Shown: positions 8,459-16,880, counted from the first letter of the stretch. The stretch is 64,000 nt of DNA from Chitinophaga pinensis (GCA_945879015.1 CAMCUO010000002.1:1-64000); one strand, 5' to 3'. Numbers and translations: made by a program. The notes: generated from the letters alone by a model not told the origin.

Positions 8459-9508
8459 ATGAAATTATCACAGTTTAAATTTAATTTACCAAAAGAATTA
8501 ATTGCTGAAACTCCTGCGAAAACTCGTGACGAAGCTAGATTAATGGTCGTAACTCGTAAAACAGGAAAAATTGAACACAAAACATTCAAAGATGTTTTGG
8601 GTTATTTCGGAGAGGGAGATTGTATGATTTTGAATGATACAAAAGTATTTCCTGCTCGTATGTACGGAAATAAAGAAAAGACAGGAGCAAAAATTGAAGT
8701 GTTTTTGTTACGCGAGTTGAATGCTGAAAGTCGTTTGTGGGATGTATTGGTTGATCCTGCACGTAAAATCCGTATTGGAAATAAACTTTATTTTGGTGAT
8801 GACGATACTTTGGTTGCTGAAGTTATTGATAATACTACTTCTCGTGGTCGTACCTTGAGATTTTTGTTTGATGGTTCTTACGAAGAATTTCGTAAAACAT
8901 TAAACGATATGGGAGAAACTCCACTTCCTAAATACATCAAACGAGCTCCAACAGAAGAAGATAAAGAACGTTACCAAACTGTTTATGCAAAAAATGAAGG
9001 AGCAGTTGCTGCACCAACTGCAGGTTTACACTTTAGTCGCGAACTTTTAAAGCGCCTTGAATTAAAAGGTGTAAATTTTGCAAACGTTACTTTGCATGTT
9101 GGATTAGGAACTTTCAGAACGGTGGAAGTAGAAGATTTGACAAAACATAAAATGGATTCGGAGCAAGCTTATATTGCTGAGAAAGATTGTAAGATTATCA
9201 ACAAAGCACGTGAAACAAAGAAGAAAGTATGTTGTGTTGGAACAACTTCTATGCGCGCCATTGAAACATCGGTAAGTACAGACGGTTATGTAAAGCCTTA
9301 TGATGGTTGGACTAACAAATTCATTTTTCCTCCTTGCGATTTTAGTGTTGCAAATTGTATGATAACAAATTTTCATACACCTGAATCAACTTTGTTGATG
9401 ATGGTTTGCGCATTTGGCGGATACGATTTAATGATGAAAGCTTATAAAGAAGCAATCAAAGAAAAGTATCGTTTTTATACTTACGGAGATGCAATGTTAA
9501 TTATCTAA
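8459..9508 (+). CDS. queA: S-adenosylmethionine:tRNA ribosyltransferase-isomerase QueA
   Basis: Transfers and isomerises the ribosyl part of AdoMet onto 7-aminomethyl-7-deazaguanine in tRNA, giving epoxyqueuosine. The 349-residue length is standard. Family motifs are seen: [11 protein letters not shown] near residues 57-67, [10 protein letters not shown] near 183-192, HVGLGTFR near 213-220, and a C-terminal [13 protein letters not shown]. The protein is cytoplasmic. No other queuosine gene is adjacent. The gene is followed by a TAGTTATTAG repeat and then ispD. Confidence 0.96.
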   Translation: MKLSQFKFNLPKELIAETPAKTRDEARLMVVTRKTGKIEHKTFKDVLGYFGEGDCMILNDTKVFPARMYGNKEKTGAKIEVFLLRELNAESRLWDVLVDPARKIRIGNKLYFGDDDTLVAEVIDNTTSRGRTLRFLFDGSYEEFRKTLNDMGETPLPKYIKRAPTEEDKERYQTVYAKNEGAVAAPTAGLHFSRELLKRLELKGVNFANVTLHVGLGTFRTVEVEDLTKHKMDSEQAYIAEKDCKIINKARETKKKVCCVGTTSMRAIETSVSTDGYVKPYDGWTNKFIFPPCDFSVANCMITNFHTPESTLLMMVCAFGGYDLMMKAYKEAIKEKYRFYTYGDAMLII

Positions 9509-9509
9509 A

Positions 9510-9542
9510 TAGTTATTAGTAAATGGTTAATAGTTATTAGGG
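9510..9542 (+). repeat. TAGTTATTAG dispersed repeat, copy 1
   Basis: Two TAGTTATTAG units (9510-9519 and 9531-9540) directly after the queA stop. The same unit begins both repeats that flank the S23 gene at 49836-50222. Confidence 0.5.
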
Positions 9543-9591
9543 CGGTATGCTAAATAATTATTGACCATTTTCTTTTTAAAAAATTTGAAGA

Positions 9592-10266
9592 TTGAAAAAG
9601 TATGTAATCATAGTTGCAGGTGGAACGGGGAATCGCATGAAAAATGCATTTCCAAAGCAGTTCATTGAACTGAAAGGAAAACCTATTTTGATGCATACGA
9701 TTGAAAAGTTTACTTCTACTTTTTCTGATATTTCTGTGATTGTTGTTTTAGCAAAATCGTTAAACGATGATTGGAAAAATCTTTGTGCAAAACACAATTT
9801 CACAATACAACATCAATTGATTGATGGTGGAGAAACAAGATACCATTCAGTAAAAAATGGTTTATCACTTGTTCCTAATGCATGTGTAGTTGGAATTCAT
9901 GATGCAGCTCGACCATTAGTAAGTAAACAAACAATCATAAGTGCATTTGAAACTGCGGAAGTCAGAGGCAATGCTTCTCCAGCAATTCCATTAAACGATT
10001 CGATAAGATATTTAAAAGGAAAAGAAAGTTGTGCTGTTGATCGTTCACATTATTCCATTATTCAAACTCCTCAATGTTTCCATTCCGATTTAATCAAGAA
10101 AGCTTTTCTAAAAGAATACAAACCCGAATTTACTGATGATGCAACTGTTTTGGAAGCATTTGGTGAAAAGATAAATTTGATTGAAGGTAATCGGGAAAAT
10201 ATAAAGATTACTACGGAGCAGGATTTGGTCTTGGCATCAGCGTTAATGGAACGCAGATTTTCATGA
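9592..10266 (+). CDS. ispD: 2-C-methyl-D-erythritol 4-phosphate cytidylyltransferase IspD
   Basis: Third enzyme of the MEP isoprenoid pathway: joins methylerythritol phosphate to CTP. The 224-residue product has the nucleotide-binding loop AGGTGNRM at residues 9-16, the DAARPL motif at residue 104, and a TDDATVLEA motif near residue 182. The only start that gives a complete N-terminus is TTG at 9592. The stop codon lies within a TCATGAT repeat, so the last residues (RRFS) are partly repeat-encoded. No other MEP pathway gene is adjacent. Confidence 0.93.
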   Translation: MKKYVIIVAGGTGNRMKNAFPKQFIELKGKPILMHTIEKFTSTFSDISVIVVLAKSLNDDWKNLCAKHNFTIQHQLIDGGETRYHSVKNGLSLVPNACVVGIHDAARPLVSKQTIISAFETAEVRGNASPAIPLNDSIRYLKGKESCAVDRSHYSIIQTPQCFHSDLIKKAFLKEYKPEFTDDATVLEAFGEKINLIEGNRENIKITTEQDLVLASALMERRFS

Positions 10267-10338
10267 TTGTCATGATTTTTTCTGATCTTTTTTTGTTTTA
10301 ATTTTTTATCTTTTTTTATCATGAAGATCATGATAATC
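10256..10338 (+). repeat. TCATGAT inverted repeat pair
   Basis: The left arm 10256-10276 and the right arm 10318-10338 are inverted copies with 18 of 21 matching bases, built on TCATGAT. They are separated by a T-rich spacer. The left arm contains the ispD stop codon. Folded RNA could act as a terminator between the convergent ispD and amidohydrolase genes. Confidence 0.65.
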
Positions 10339-10350
10339 TCCGTTCTATTC

Positions 10351-11538
10351 CTAAACTAATTTCACTATTTCCGTCTTCTCAGTAATCATCATTCCATCTA
10401 CATTCTTCAATAAATTTAATCCTGGTTTTTTCCCTTTTTCAAGTGTCCCTAGTTGATTCAATCCTAAAAATTCTGCGCCATTTCTTGTTGCCCAAGTAAG
10501 CAATGTTTGTAATGGAATTTGCGGATAATATTTTGAAATTGTTTTTAGTTCATCTAAAATAGATAAGCTCCAATTGGATGCCAGACTATCCGTTCCGATT
10601 GTTACGTTTAAATTTTCTTCAATGAATAAATCGTAATCCGGTAATTTATTTTCGATGTAAATGTTTGCGTTCGGGCAGCTGCACCAGTATAGCTCTTGAT
10701 ACTTGATACTTGATACCTGATAATTTTTTACCCATTGTAAATCTTCTTTCGTTGTAAATGTATTGTGAACCAAAAGTGTTTTTTGTGAAAGAGGTAATTT
10801 TGGCAGCGTTGTTCGTAATGAATTTACTCCCGTTTTAGGAATTAATTCCATGTTGATTCCCATTTTCGAAAACGCTTCAAACATTGGTCCCGAATGAGAA
10901 ATAAACAATTCACTTTCTCCCAAACTTTCTTGATTGTGAATACTGATAATGGAATTCTTTTTTACTGCTTCATCTGCAATTAATCTAAATAATTTTTCAG
11001 AAACAGAATAAGGAGCATGTGGAACAATTGAGTTGGAAAGTTCAAAGTTCAAAGTTGAAAGTTGTGTGCTTAATTTTTTCGCAGTTTCAAAAGTTTCATC
11101 TGCTTTTTCCGGATTAAAATCAAATACTTCAATAAAAGTATGATAGAAGATTGAACTTTTTGCTTTTCGATTGAAAGTATCAATGCTATTAGAAATATCC
11201 CCTACAGCTACAATTCCATTCTTTATCATTTCGGCATCTGCAATTGAAATAGCATCTTGAATTTCTTCCTCCGAAAAAGAAGAACGTTTGCTAAGTATTT
11301 CCTTAATAAATTGAATCATTCCAGCATTTTCAGAAACCTGAGAACGCATATGTGAAAGCTCTAAATGGCAATGTGTGTTGATGAATCCTGGACAAATAAT
11401 TCCTTCATAATGTTCATTCGCACCTTGATTGTCTGATTCTACATTTATGATTGTTCCGTCATCATCAACAGAAATAACACCATTTTTAATGGGTTCGGTA
11501 GCAATGGGAAAAATATAATCGGCAGAAATTTTGCGCAT
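10351..11538 (-). CDS. Amidohydrolase family deaminase (aminodeoxyfutalosine/cytosine deaminase-like)
   Basis: 395 residues of the metal-dependent amidohydrolase superfamily. The metal ligands visible are H56 and H58 in HCHLE, a histidine in PHAPYS (about 186), a histidine in IHNQES, and an aspartate in GTDSLAS (about 318). The family hydrolyses amino groups of purine-like substrates; aminodeoxyfutalosine in menaquinone synthesis is one possibility, but the neighbours do not support a choice. The coding region contains two tandem arrays of 7-base units, at 10695-10722 and 11037-11064, read as STLNFELSNS-like and YQVSSIKYQ segments. Confidence 0.8.
   Translation of the reverse strand: MRKISADYIFPIATEPIKNGVISVDDDGTIINVESDNQGANEHYEGIICPGFINTHCHLELSHMRSQVSENAGMIQFIKEILSKRSSFSEEEIQDAISIADAEMIKNGIVAVGDISNSIDTFNRKAKSSIFYHTFIEVFDFNPEKADETFETAKKLSTQLSTLNFELSNSIVPHAPYSVSEKLFRLIADEAVKKNSIISIHNQESLGESELFISHSGPMFEAFSKMGINMELIPKTGVNSLRTTLPKLPLSQKTLLVHNTFTTKEDLQWVKNYQVSSIKYQELYWCSCPNANIYIENKLPDYDLFIEENLNVTIGTDSLASNWSLSILDELKTISKYYPQIPLQTLLTWATRNGAEFLGLNQLGTLEKGKKPGLNLLKNVDGMMITEKTEIVKLV
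10695..10722 (-). repeat. Tandem 7-base repeat inside the amidohydrolase gene
   Basis: Four near-perfect units of CTTGATA (plus strand) within the coding sequence. The units code for the low-complexity segment YQVSSIKYQ without breaking the frame. Confidence 0.7.
11037..11064 (-). repeat. Second tandem 7-base repeat inside the amidohydrolase gene
   Basis: Two AAAGTTC units followed by two AAAGTTG units (plus strand) within the coding sequence, read as STQLSTLNFELS. The unit differs from that at 10695-10722. Confidence 0.7.
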
Positions 11539-11570
11539 AAATGTGATTTATTGCTACTAAATTACAAATT

Positions 11571-11622
11571 AATCCCCCTGCAACGTTCTAATCTTTCACA
11601 TCACTCTATTTTAGGGGGAATT
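11571..11622. repeat. CCCCCT/AGGGGG palindromic repeat, copy 1 (wide loop)
   Basis: Arms AATCCCCCT (11571-11579) and AGGGGGAATT (11613-11622) match the ends of the elements at 32455, 32921 and 43217, but the loop is longer and different in sequence. It lies between the divergent amidohydrolase and rlmN genes. Confidence 0.55.
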
Positions 11623-11627
11623 ATTCG

Positions 11628-11635
11628 TAAATTTG
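11628..11635 (+). promoter_or_regulatory. Candidate -7 element of rlmN
   Basis: TAAATTTG matches TAnnTTTG. Transcription would begin near 11642, after the ATG-less 5' extension of the open frame, which supports a start of RlmN further downstream. Confidence 0.4.
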
Positions 11636-11715
11636 ACCTAAATTTTAATAAACATTCGATATTCGAAACATTCGTATTTCGTATATTTCGTAATAAATTC
11701 GTAATTCGTAATTCG

Positions 11716-12792
11716 TTGGAGTTAAAAAAAGATATACGGGCACTTTCACTCGAAGAACTAAAAGCTGTTTTTGTAGAAAACGGTGATCAGGCTTTTCGGG
11801 CTAAACAAGTTTATGAATGGCTTTGGAAAAAGTCGGCCATCACCTTTGACGAAATGACCAACCTTTCAAAATCTACTCGTGAATTACTAGACAAACATTT
11901 TGTGATTAATGCTGTGAAGGTGGATGATATGCAAATCAGCAAAGACCGCACAATAAAAAATGCATTTAAACTTTATGATAGTAATATTGTTGAAGGAGTT
12001 TTGATTCCAAGCACAACTCGAATGACAGCTTGTATTTCATCACAAGTTGGTTGTAGTTTAACATGTAAGTTTTGTGCGACAGGAAGATTAGAGCGTTTAC
12101 GAAATTTAAATGCCGATGAAATTTATGATCAGGTTGTTTTGATTAAAAATCAGGCTGAAGAAAAATACCAAACACCATTGACTAATATTGTTTACATGGG
12201 AATGGGTGAACCACTATTGAATTACAAAAACGTTTTAGATTCGGTTCAGAAGATAACTTCTCCAGAAGGATTGAACATGTCGCCACAACGAATTACAATT
12301 AGTACAGCAGGGGTTTCGAAGATGATTAAGAAGTTGGGAGATGACGGAGTAAAATTTAATTTAGCTTTATCATTACATGCAGCCAACGATGCAAAAAGAA
12401 ATCACATCATGCCAATCAATGAAAGTAATTCTTTGGAAGCCTTGGCAGAAGCATTAAAATATTTTTATGAAAAAACAGGAACGCGTGTAACCTATGAATA
12501 TATTGCTTTTAAAGATTTTAATGATAGTTTAGAGGACGCACAAGATTTGGCAAAATTTTGTAAACACATTCCATGTAAAGTAAATATTATTGAATACAAT
12601 CCTATTGATGATGGAGAGTTTCAACAGACAACTGCGGAGCGATTGGATGCATTTGCAAAGTATTTAGAAAGTAAAAATATTATTGTAAACGTAAGAAGAA
12701 GCAGGGGAAAAGATATTGATGCAGCCTGCGGACAGTTAGCAAATAAAAACAAAGAAGGATTTGTGAACAGGAAGATGAAAAAGGTAATTTGA
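11716..12792 (+). CDS. rlmN: Dual-specificity 23S rRNA/tRNA A2503/A37 methyltransferase RlmN
   Basis: Radical-SAM enzyme that methylates adenine 2503 of 23S rRNA and adenine 37 of some tRNAs. The iron-sulfur motif CSLTCKFC gives C113, C117 and C120. The second catalytic cysteines are in TACISSQ (before the cluster) and in AACGQLA near the C-terminus. The open frame runs back to a TTG at 11551, but the extra 55 residues are derived from ATTCGTA-type repeat sequence and do not look like RlmN. The TTG at 11716 (LELKKDIRAL) gives 358 residues, near the family norm. An AATTTGAAAA repeat holds the stop codon. Confidence 0.9.
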   Translation: MELKKDIRALSLEELKAVFVENGDQAFRAKQVYEWLWKKSAITFDEMTNLSKSTRELLDKHFVINAVKVDDMQISKDRTIKNAFKLYDSNIVEGVLIPSTTRMTACISSQVGCSLTCKFCATGRLERLRNLNADEIYDQVVLIKNQAEEKYQTPLTNIVYMGMGEPLLNYKNVLDSVQKITSPEGLNMSPQRITISTAGVSKMIKKLGDDGVKFNLALSLHAANDAKRNHIMPINESNSLEALAEALKYFYEKTGTRVTYEYIAFKDFNDSLEDAQDLAKFCKHIPCKVNIIEYNPIDDGEFQQTTAERLDAFAKYLESKNIIVNVRRSRGKDIDAACGQLANKNKEGFVNRKMKKVI

Positions 12793-12821
12793 AAATTTGG
12801 AAATTTTTTAATTTGAAAATG
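12786..12821 (+). repeat. AATTTGAAAA-type dispersed repeat, copy 2
   Basis: About 36 bases like those at 1188 and 59083, with more changes. The TGA stop of rlmN (12790-12792) lies inside it. Confidence 0.6.
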
Positions 12822-12868
12822 TTTGTTTCACTTTTGCAAAAAAACAAATCGTAAAACGAATCATAAAG

Positions 12869-12899
12869 TCCTCTCCAGATGGAGAGGATTTAGGAGAGG
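12869..12899. repeat. CCTCTCC/GGAGAGG palindromic repeat
   Basis: Arms CCTCTCC and GGAGAGG, followed by a second GGAGAGG. The end of the repeat (AGGAGAGG) lies 3 bases before the ATG of the polyprenyl synthase, where it could serve as a ribosome-binding sequence. The related hairpin at 31010-31033 has the same arms. Confidence 0.55.
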
Positions 12900-12902
12900 C
12901 TT

Positions 12903-13874
12903 ATGACAGTAGACGAAATAAAATCACCGATTAAAAACGAAATGGTTGAATTTGAATTGAAGTTTAAATCTTCAATGAAAAGTTCGGTTCCTTTGTTGGA
13001 TAAAATCACGCATTATATTGTGAAACGCAAAGGGAAACAATTACGTCCGATGTTTGTTTTTTTATCAGCAAAGCTTGTTGGCGAAATGCATGAATCAACT
13101 TATCGTGCAGCATCTTTGATAGAACTATTGCATACAGCAACTTTGGTGCACGATGATGTGGTGGATGATTCAAATGAACGCAGAGGATTTTTTTCGGTTA
13201 ATGCACTTTGGAAAAATAAAATTGCTGTTTTAGTAGGAGATTTTTTATTATCACGGGGCTTGTTACTTTCAGTAGATAACAAAGATTATCATTTGCTGGG
13301 ATTGGTATCAAATGCAGTTAGGGAGATGAGTGAAGGAGAATTATTGCAAATTGAAAAAGCTAGAAAACTTGACATAGACGAAACAGTTTATTTTGAAATC
13401 ATTCGTAAAAAAACAGCATCCTTAATTGCCTCTTGTTGTGCTTGCGGAGCTGCATCTGTGACAACTGATGAAAAAACAATTGAGCAAATGCGTGCCTTTG
13501 GAGAAGCTGTTGGTATTGCATTTCAGATAAAAGACGATTTGTTTGATTATGGCGATGGTTCTAATATCGGGAAACCAACTGGAATTGATATCAAAGAAAA
13601 AAAGATGACTTTGCCATTGATATTTGCTTTAAACAATACCACTTATTTTGAAAAAAGAAGAATTATTAATATTGTAAAAAACAATAATAACAATCCTAAA
13701 AAAGTTGCTGAAGTAATTGATTTTGTAATTAAGAGTGGTGGAATTGAATATGCTGAAAGTAAAATGAATGAATATAAAAATGTAGCATTAAACTTATTGT
13801 CAAATTTTGCTGAAAATCCTTCGAGAACATCTTTAGAAGGTTTAGTAAAATATACAACAGAACGTAAAAATTAA
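12903..13874 (+). CDS. Polyprenyl diphosphate synthase (IspB-like)
   Basis: Condenses isopentenyl diphosphate with an allylic diphosphate to build the side chain of the respiratory quinone. The 323-residue all-helical protein has both aspartate-rich motifs: DDVVD in HDDVVDDSNERRG near residues 84-88 and DDLFD in IKDDLFDYGDG near residue 212. The GKQLRP motif near residue 42 binds the diphosphate. Chain length cannot be read from the sequence. The ATG follows a GGAGAGG repeat. Confidence 0.93.
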   Translation: MTVDEIKSPIKNEMVEFELKFKSSMKSSVPLLDKITHYIVKRKGKQLRPMFVFLSAKLVGEMHESTYRAASLIELLHTATLVHDDVVDDSNERRGFFSVNALWKNKIAVLVGDFLLSRGLLLSVDNKDYHLLGLVSNAVREMSEGELLQIEKARKLDIDETVYFEIIRKKTASLIASCCACGAASVTTDEKTIEQMRAFGEAVGIAFQIKDDLFDYGDGSNIGKPTGIDIKEKKMTLPLIFALNNTTYFEKRRIINIVKNNNNNPKKVAEVIDFVIKSGGIEYAESKMNEYKNVALNLLSNFAENPSRTSLEGLVKYTTERKN

Positions 13875-13888
13875 TTAAAATGAAATAG

Positions 13889-13931
13889 CCTGGCACCTCT
13901 TTACAAATTGGTTAAAAAGCCCGCCAGGTGC
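13889..13931 (+). terminator. Possible hairpin after the polyprenyl synthase
   Basis: Nested complementary segments CCTGGC/GCCAGG and GCACCT/AGGTGC flank an AT-rich loop. It is a weak terminator candidate because no T-run follows. Confidence 0.3.
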
Positions 13932-13966
13932 ATTCCATATAACAATAAAAAATAAATTATCTTTAT

Positions 13967-14425
13967 ATGAAAACAAAAATTATTTTATTCTCATTAATTA
14001 TCATAGGATTAATTTCTTGCTCCAATCAAGCTGCTGACGAAAAAGTATCAGAAGCGAAAATTGAAAAGTCTTCGGATTCAGATTCTACCACATTTACAAT
14101 TGTTTCTTCACAGGATACTATCATAAAAGACGGTGAAAGCATTACCAAGTATCCAAGCGGAAATGTTAAAATGCATGGAATGATGAAAGCTGGAAAAAGA
14201 GAAGGATTGTGGAAAAGCTTTTATGAAAATGGGCTTAAGTGGAGCGAAACTACTTTTGAGGCAGGAATAAAAAATGGAAAAACTTCCACATGGTATGAAA
14301 ACGGAAAAAAACGATACGATGGTTTTTTTACAAATGATTTGGAAAGTGGAAAATGGACCTATTGGAACGAAGGTGGTGAGCAAGTAGAGACAAAAGACTT
14401 TGACCTTCCTGCCGCAGGCAGGTAA
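13967..14425 (+). CDS. YwqK/MORN-like repeat lipoprotein
   Basis: 152-residue lipoprotein. The signal peptide ends in the lipobox LISC, with the lipidated cysteine near residue 18. From about residue 58 there are three or four tandem repeats of the MORN-variant type (KREGLWKSFYENG, KNGKTSTWYENG, ESGKWTYWNEGG). Such proteins are often labelled YwqK antitoxin-like in annotations; a toxin partner is not visible. The last residues (PAAGR) are encoded by a CCTGCC/GGCAGG repeat that also supplies the bases just before the stop. Confidence 0.75.
   Translation: MKTKIILFSLIIIGLISCSNQAADEKVSEAKIEKSSDSDSTTFTIVSSQDTIIKDGESITKYPSGNVKMHGMMKAGKREGLWKSFYENGLKWSETTFEAGIKNGKTSTWYENGKKRYDGFFTNDLESGKWTYWNEGGEQVETKDFDLPAAGR
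14408..14422. repeat. CCTGCC/GGCAGG palindrome, copy 1
   Basis: CCTGCCGCAGGCAGG at the 3' end of the YwqK-like gene. Related copies are at 36093-36112 and 43276-43296. Here it forms the final codons of the gene. Confidence 0.6.
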
Positions 14426-14483
14426 AAAGTAAAAAACACTCTTCAAACCATTAATTGTGCTATCGGAATTCTGAACCTTGTTT

Positions 14484-14491
14484 TATATTTG
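14484..14491 (+). promoter_or_regulatory. Candidate -7 element of the broken lipoprotein gene
   Basis: TATATTTG matches TAnnTTTG and lies 20 bases before the ATG at 14511. A similar element precedes the intact paralogue at the same distance. Confidence 0.45.
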
Positions 14492-14510
14492 TATTATCAA
14501 TAAAAACAAT

Positions 14511-14860
14511 ATGAAAAAGCTATTCCTACTCTTGATTTTTGCATTTCTCTTTCTTGGTTCCTGTACTTTTGAAAAATCAGTCCCGCTTCCTGATGGCTGC
14601 ACTACAACCATGTATTATGTATCGGACATAAAGCCTTTTATCGAATCTAAATGTATTGTTTGCCATTTTAATGTCCCCTCTTAGATGAATGGAGGAGATT
14701 TTAGCGATTTCAACCTTTTAAAGGAAAAAATTGATGATGGAACCTTCAAAGATCTCGTGTTTAATAAAAGGACATGGCCCCAATTGGCTACGATCAATTA
14801 ACAGATGTAGAATTGGGTAATTTAAGATGTTGGATAGAGCAAGGCGCACCAAATAATTAA
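14511..14860 (+). pseudogene. Broken CxxCH lipoprotein (paralogue of the following gene)
   Basis: The first frame runs 58 codons from ATG at 14511 to a TAG at 14682-14684. It reads a lipobox (LGSC), then CIVCH. After the stop the same frame continues as MNGGDFSDFNLLKEKIDDG and is then shifted by one base near 14775-14790. The other frame resumes with YDQLTDVELGNLRCW and ends at the TAA of 14858-14860. Joined, these pieces align along the full length with the intact gene at 14929-15267. The gene is therefore inactivated by one stop and one frameshift, or affected by sequencing errors. Confidence 0.75.
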
Positions 14861-14900
14861 TACATATTAGGTTGTTCTCCCTATTGATTTATTTTATTAT

Positions 14901-14908
14901 TATATTTG
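14901..14908 (+). promoter_or_regulatory. Candidate -7 element of the CxxCH lipoprotein gene
   Basis: TATATTTG matches TAnnTTTG and lies 20 bases before the ATG at 14929. It also argues against the earlier in-frame start at 14872. Confidence 0.45.
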
Positions 14909-14928
14909 TCTATCAAAATATAGATAAC

Positions 14929-15267
14929 ATGAAAAGAGTCTTTTTGATTTTAACATTTGCTTCCTTCTTACTAGGTTCTTGTACTTTTGAAAATGTAGAA
15001 CCTATGTCAACAGAATGTCTCGCTCCAGTATCATATTCTACCGACATAGATACAATCATCTCAGTAAAATGCGGAGGCTGTCATGGAGTTGGAAGCTTAG
15101 ATGGCAATTTAACGGATTATGCTGTATTAAAAACAAAAGTGGAGAGCGGGATTTTTAAAACAAGAGTGTTTATTACTAAAGATATGCCTCAAGGAGGGCC
15201 AGCTCTTCCAGAAGACGAATTAAGTAAACTAAAGTGCTGGATGGAGCAAGGTGCCCTTAACAATTAG
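14929..15267 (+). CDS. CxxCH-containing lipoprotein, cytochrome c-like
   Basis: 112-residue lipoprotein from ATG at 14929; the frame can be opened further up, but the promoter at 14901-14908 would then lie inside the gene. The lipobox is LLGSC. The motif CGGCH near residue 48 is a covalent heme c attachment site (CxxCH). The segment CWMEQG near the C-terminus is typical of the small planctomycete/Bacteroidota cytochrome-like lipoproteins, and a methionine ligand may lie in KDMPQGG. It is the intact twin of the pseudogene just upstream and is followed by YceI and DUF5777 genes, an order that suggests a shared envelope redox function. Confidence 0.7.
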   Translation: MKRVFLILTFASFLLGSCTFENVEPMSTECLAPVSYSTDIDTIISVKCGGCHGVGSLDGNLTDYAVLKTKVESGIFKTRVFITKDMPQGGPALPEDELSKLKCWMEQGALNN

Positions 15268-15336
15268 TGGCACAATTATAGGATGCAATTAATAGTATTA
15301 TAGATATTATTTAAACAAAAACAAAAACTTAAAGAC

Positions 15337-15888
15337 ATGTTCAAAAAACTACTATTGTCATTTACTGTAGTTGCAATTAGCTCTTCCATTTTCGCACAAA
15401 TTTATGTAGCAAAAACTTGTGAAGTAAGTTTCTTTTCTGCTTCTCCACTCGAGAATATTGAAGCAATCGCTAAAGCTCCTAAAACATTTTTGAACACCTC
15501 TACAAACGATGTTCAAATTCAAATTACGAACACAGCATTTATGTTTGAAAAACCATTGATGCAAGAACACTTCAATGAAAATTATATGGAGAGTGAAAAA
15601 TATCCAAACACTATTTTTAAAGGAAAAATAAACGAGAAAGTGGATTTCACAAAAGACGGAGAACATAAAGTAACTGTTACTGGAAAAATGTCGATGCATG
15701 GTGTAGATAAAGATATAACCATCAATGGTGTAGTTAAAGTTAAAGCTGGAGAAATTACAATTTCATCAACATTTAAAGTACACGTTGCTGATTATAAAAT
15801 TAAAGTTCCAAGCTTATACATTCAAAATATAGCTGAAGATGTGGATGTTAAATTAAACGCAGTAATGGGTCCAATTAAAAAGAATTAA
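15337..15888 (+). CDS. YceI family periplasmic protein
   Basis: 183-residue protein with a signal peptide ending near SSIFAQ (residue 20). The rest has the lipocalin-like beta pattern of YceI, with the motif YPNTIFKGKI near residue 91 and MSMHGVDKDITI near 118. Family members bind polyisoprenoids in other bacteria. The gene stands 3 bases before the DUF5777 gene and follows the CxxCH lipoprotein. This gene order recurs in Bacteroidota, as far as I recall. Substrate unknown. Confidence 0.85.
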   Translation: MFKKLLLSFTVVAISSSIFAQIYVAKTCEVSFFSASPLENIEAIAKAPKTFLNTSTNDVQIQITNTAFMFEKPLMQEHFNENYMESEKYPNTIFKGKINEKVDFTKDGEHKVTVTGKMSMHGVDKDITINGVVKVKAGEITISSTFKVHVADYKIKVPSLYIQNIAEDVDVKLNAVMGPIKKN

Positions 15889-15891
15889 TCT

Positions 15892-16860
15892 ATGAGAATT
15901 TCAATAAAAACTCTTTTATTTTTTAGCTTCATCTTATCTGGCACTTTATTAATTGCCCAAGATGATATGTTGTCGATGTTGGATTCTGCTAGCGGACCAA
16001 AAACACATGAGAAAGTGAGTGCTAGTTTCAAAGGGTCAAAGATTATAAATATGCAGACCACCGAGACAGTGAAAAAGAAAACGATGGATTTCAGCGTAAC
16101 TCACCGTTTTGGAAACATTGGAAAAGAGAGCGGTGGAGGCGGACATCAACTTTATGGTTTTGATAATTCTGCTGATATAAGAATCGGTTTTGATTTTGGA
16201 ATAACAGATAATTTAACACTCGGAATTGCACGTAGCAAACAAGCAGAATTGATAGATGGATTAGTAAAATATCGTATTCTAACTCAAACAAAAGATAATC
16301 ACATTCCTCTTTCTTTGGCCATTTATGCTGATATGAGCTATAATCCACAAGAAGCAAGTTTGTTTTACAGCGGAAAGGTGGTTGATCCAGAATTTAAACA
16401 AAATGATATTCATCGTTTTGCTTACACCACTCAATTATTGATTGCACGTAAATTCGGATGGCGTTTTTCTATGCAGTTAACTCCTACCTATCAACATAGA
16501 AATTATGTATTGGGAAGTATTAATGCTGATAATGGCGCTAGTGAAACTAATGATTTAATTTCAATGGGTGGTGGATTTCGTTTTATGTTGACCAAGCGAC
16601 TTGGAATTATAGGTGATTACTATTATACATTTTCTGATTATCGTACAAACAATAAAGCAAATCCATTTTACAACCCATTGGCCTTGGGAATTGAAATTGA
16701 AACGGGTGGTCACGTGTTTCATATAAATTTTACAAATGCTTCCGGCATAATCGAAAACAATTATATTCCTAATACTACAGACAGTTGGTTGCAAGGCGGA
16801 TTTAAATTCGGCTTTAATATTTCCAGAGTTTTCAACTTGGGTGGAAAGAAAAAACATTAA
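15892..16860 (+). CDS. DUF5777 family beta-barrel protein
   Basis: 322-residue protein with a signal peptide ending near LLIAQ (residue 22). The mature part has regular amphipathic strands ending in aromatic residues, as in outer membrane beta-barrels, and the segment VTHRFGNIGKESGGGGHQLYGFD near residue 66 is typical of DUF5777. It is preceded by YceI and a CxxCH lipoprotein, which suggests a common unit delivering or storing an electron-transfer lipid. The unit ends in a terminator at 16881. Confidence 0.75.
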   Translation: MRISIKTLLFFSFILSGTLLIAQDDMLSMLDSASGPKTHEKVSASFKGSKIINMQTTETVKKKTMDFSVTHRFGNIGKESGGGGHQLYGFDNSADIRIGFDFGITDNLTLGIARSKQAELIDGLVKYRILTQTKDNHIPLSLAIYADMSYNPQEASLFYSGKVVDPEFKQNDIHRFAYTTQLLIARKFGWRFSMQLTPTYQHRNYVLGSINADNGASETNDLISMGGGFRFMLTKRLGIIGDYYYTFSDYRTNNKANPFYNPLALGIEIETGGHVFHINFTNASGIIENNYIPNTTDSWLQGGFKFGFNISRVFNLGGKKKH

Positions 16861-16880
16861 TACTTTTTTAAACATATTTT

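Noticed and set aside
11551..11715. Start of RlmN at the TTG of 11551
   Set aside because: The extra residues come from ATTCGTA-like repeats, the promoter lies inside the extension, and homology starts near 11716.
15358..15699. Minus-strand open frame of 113 codons
   Set aside because: It is antisense to the YceI gene, which has a signal peptide and family motifs.
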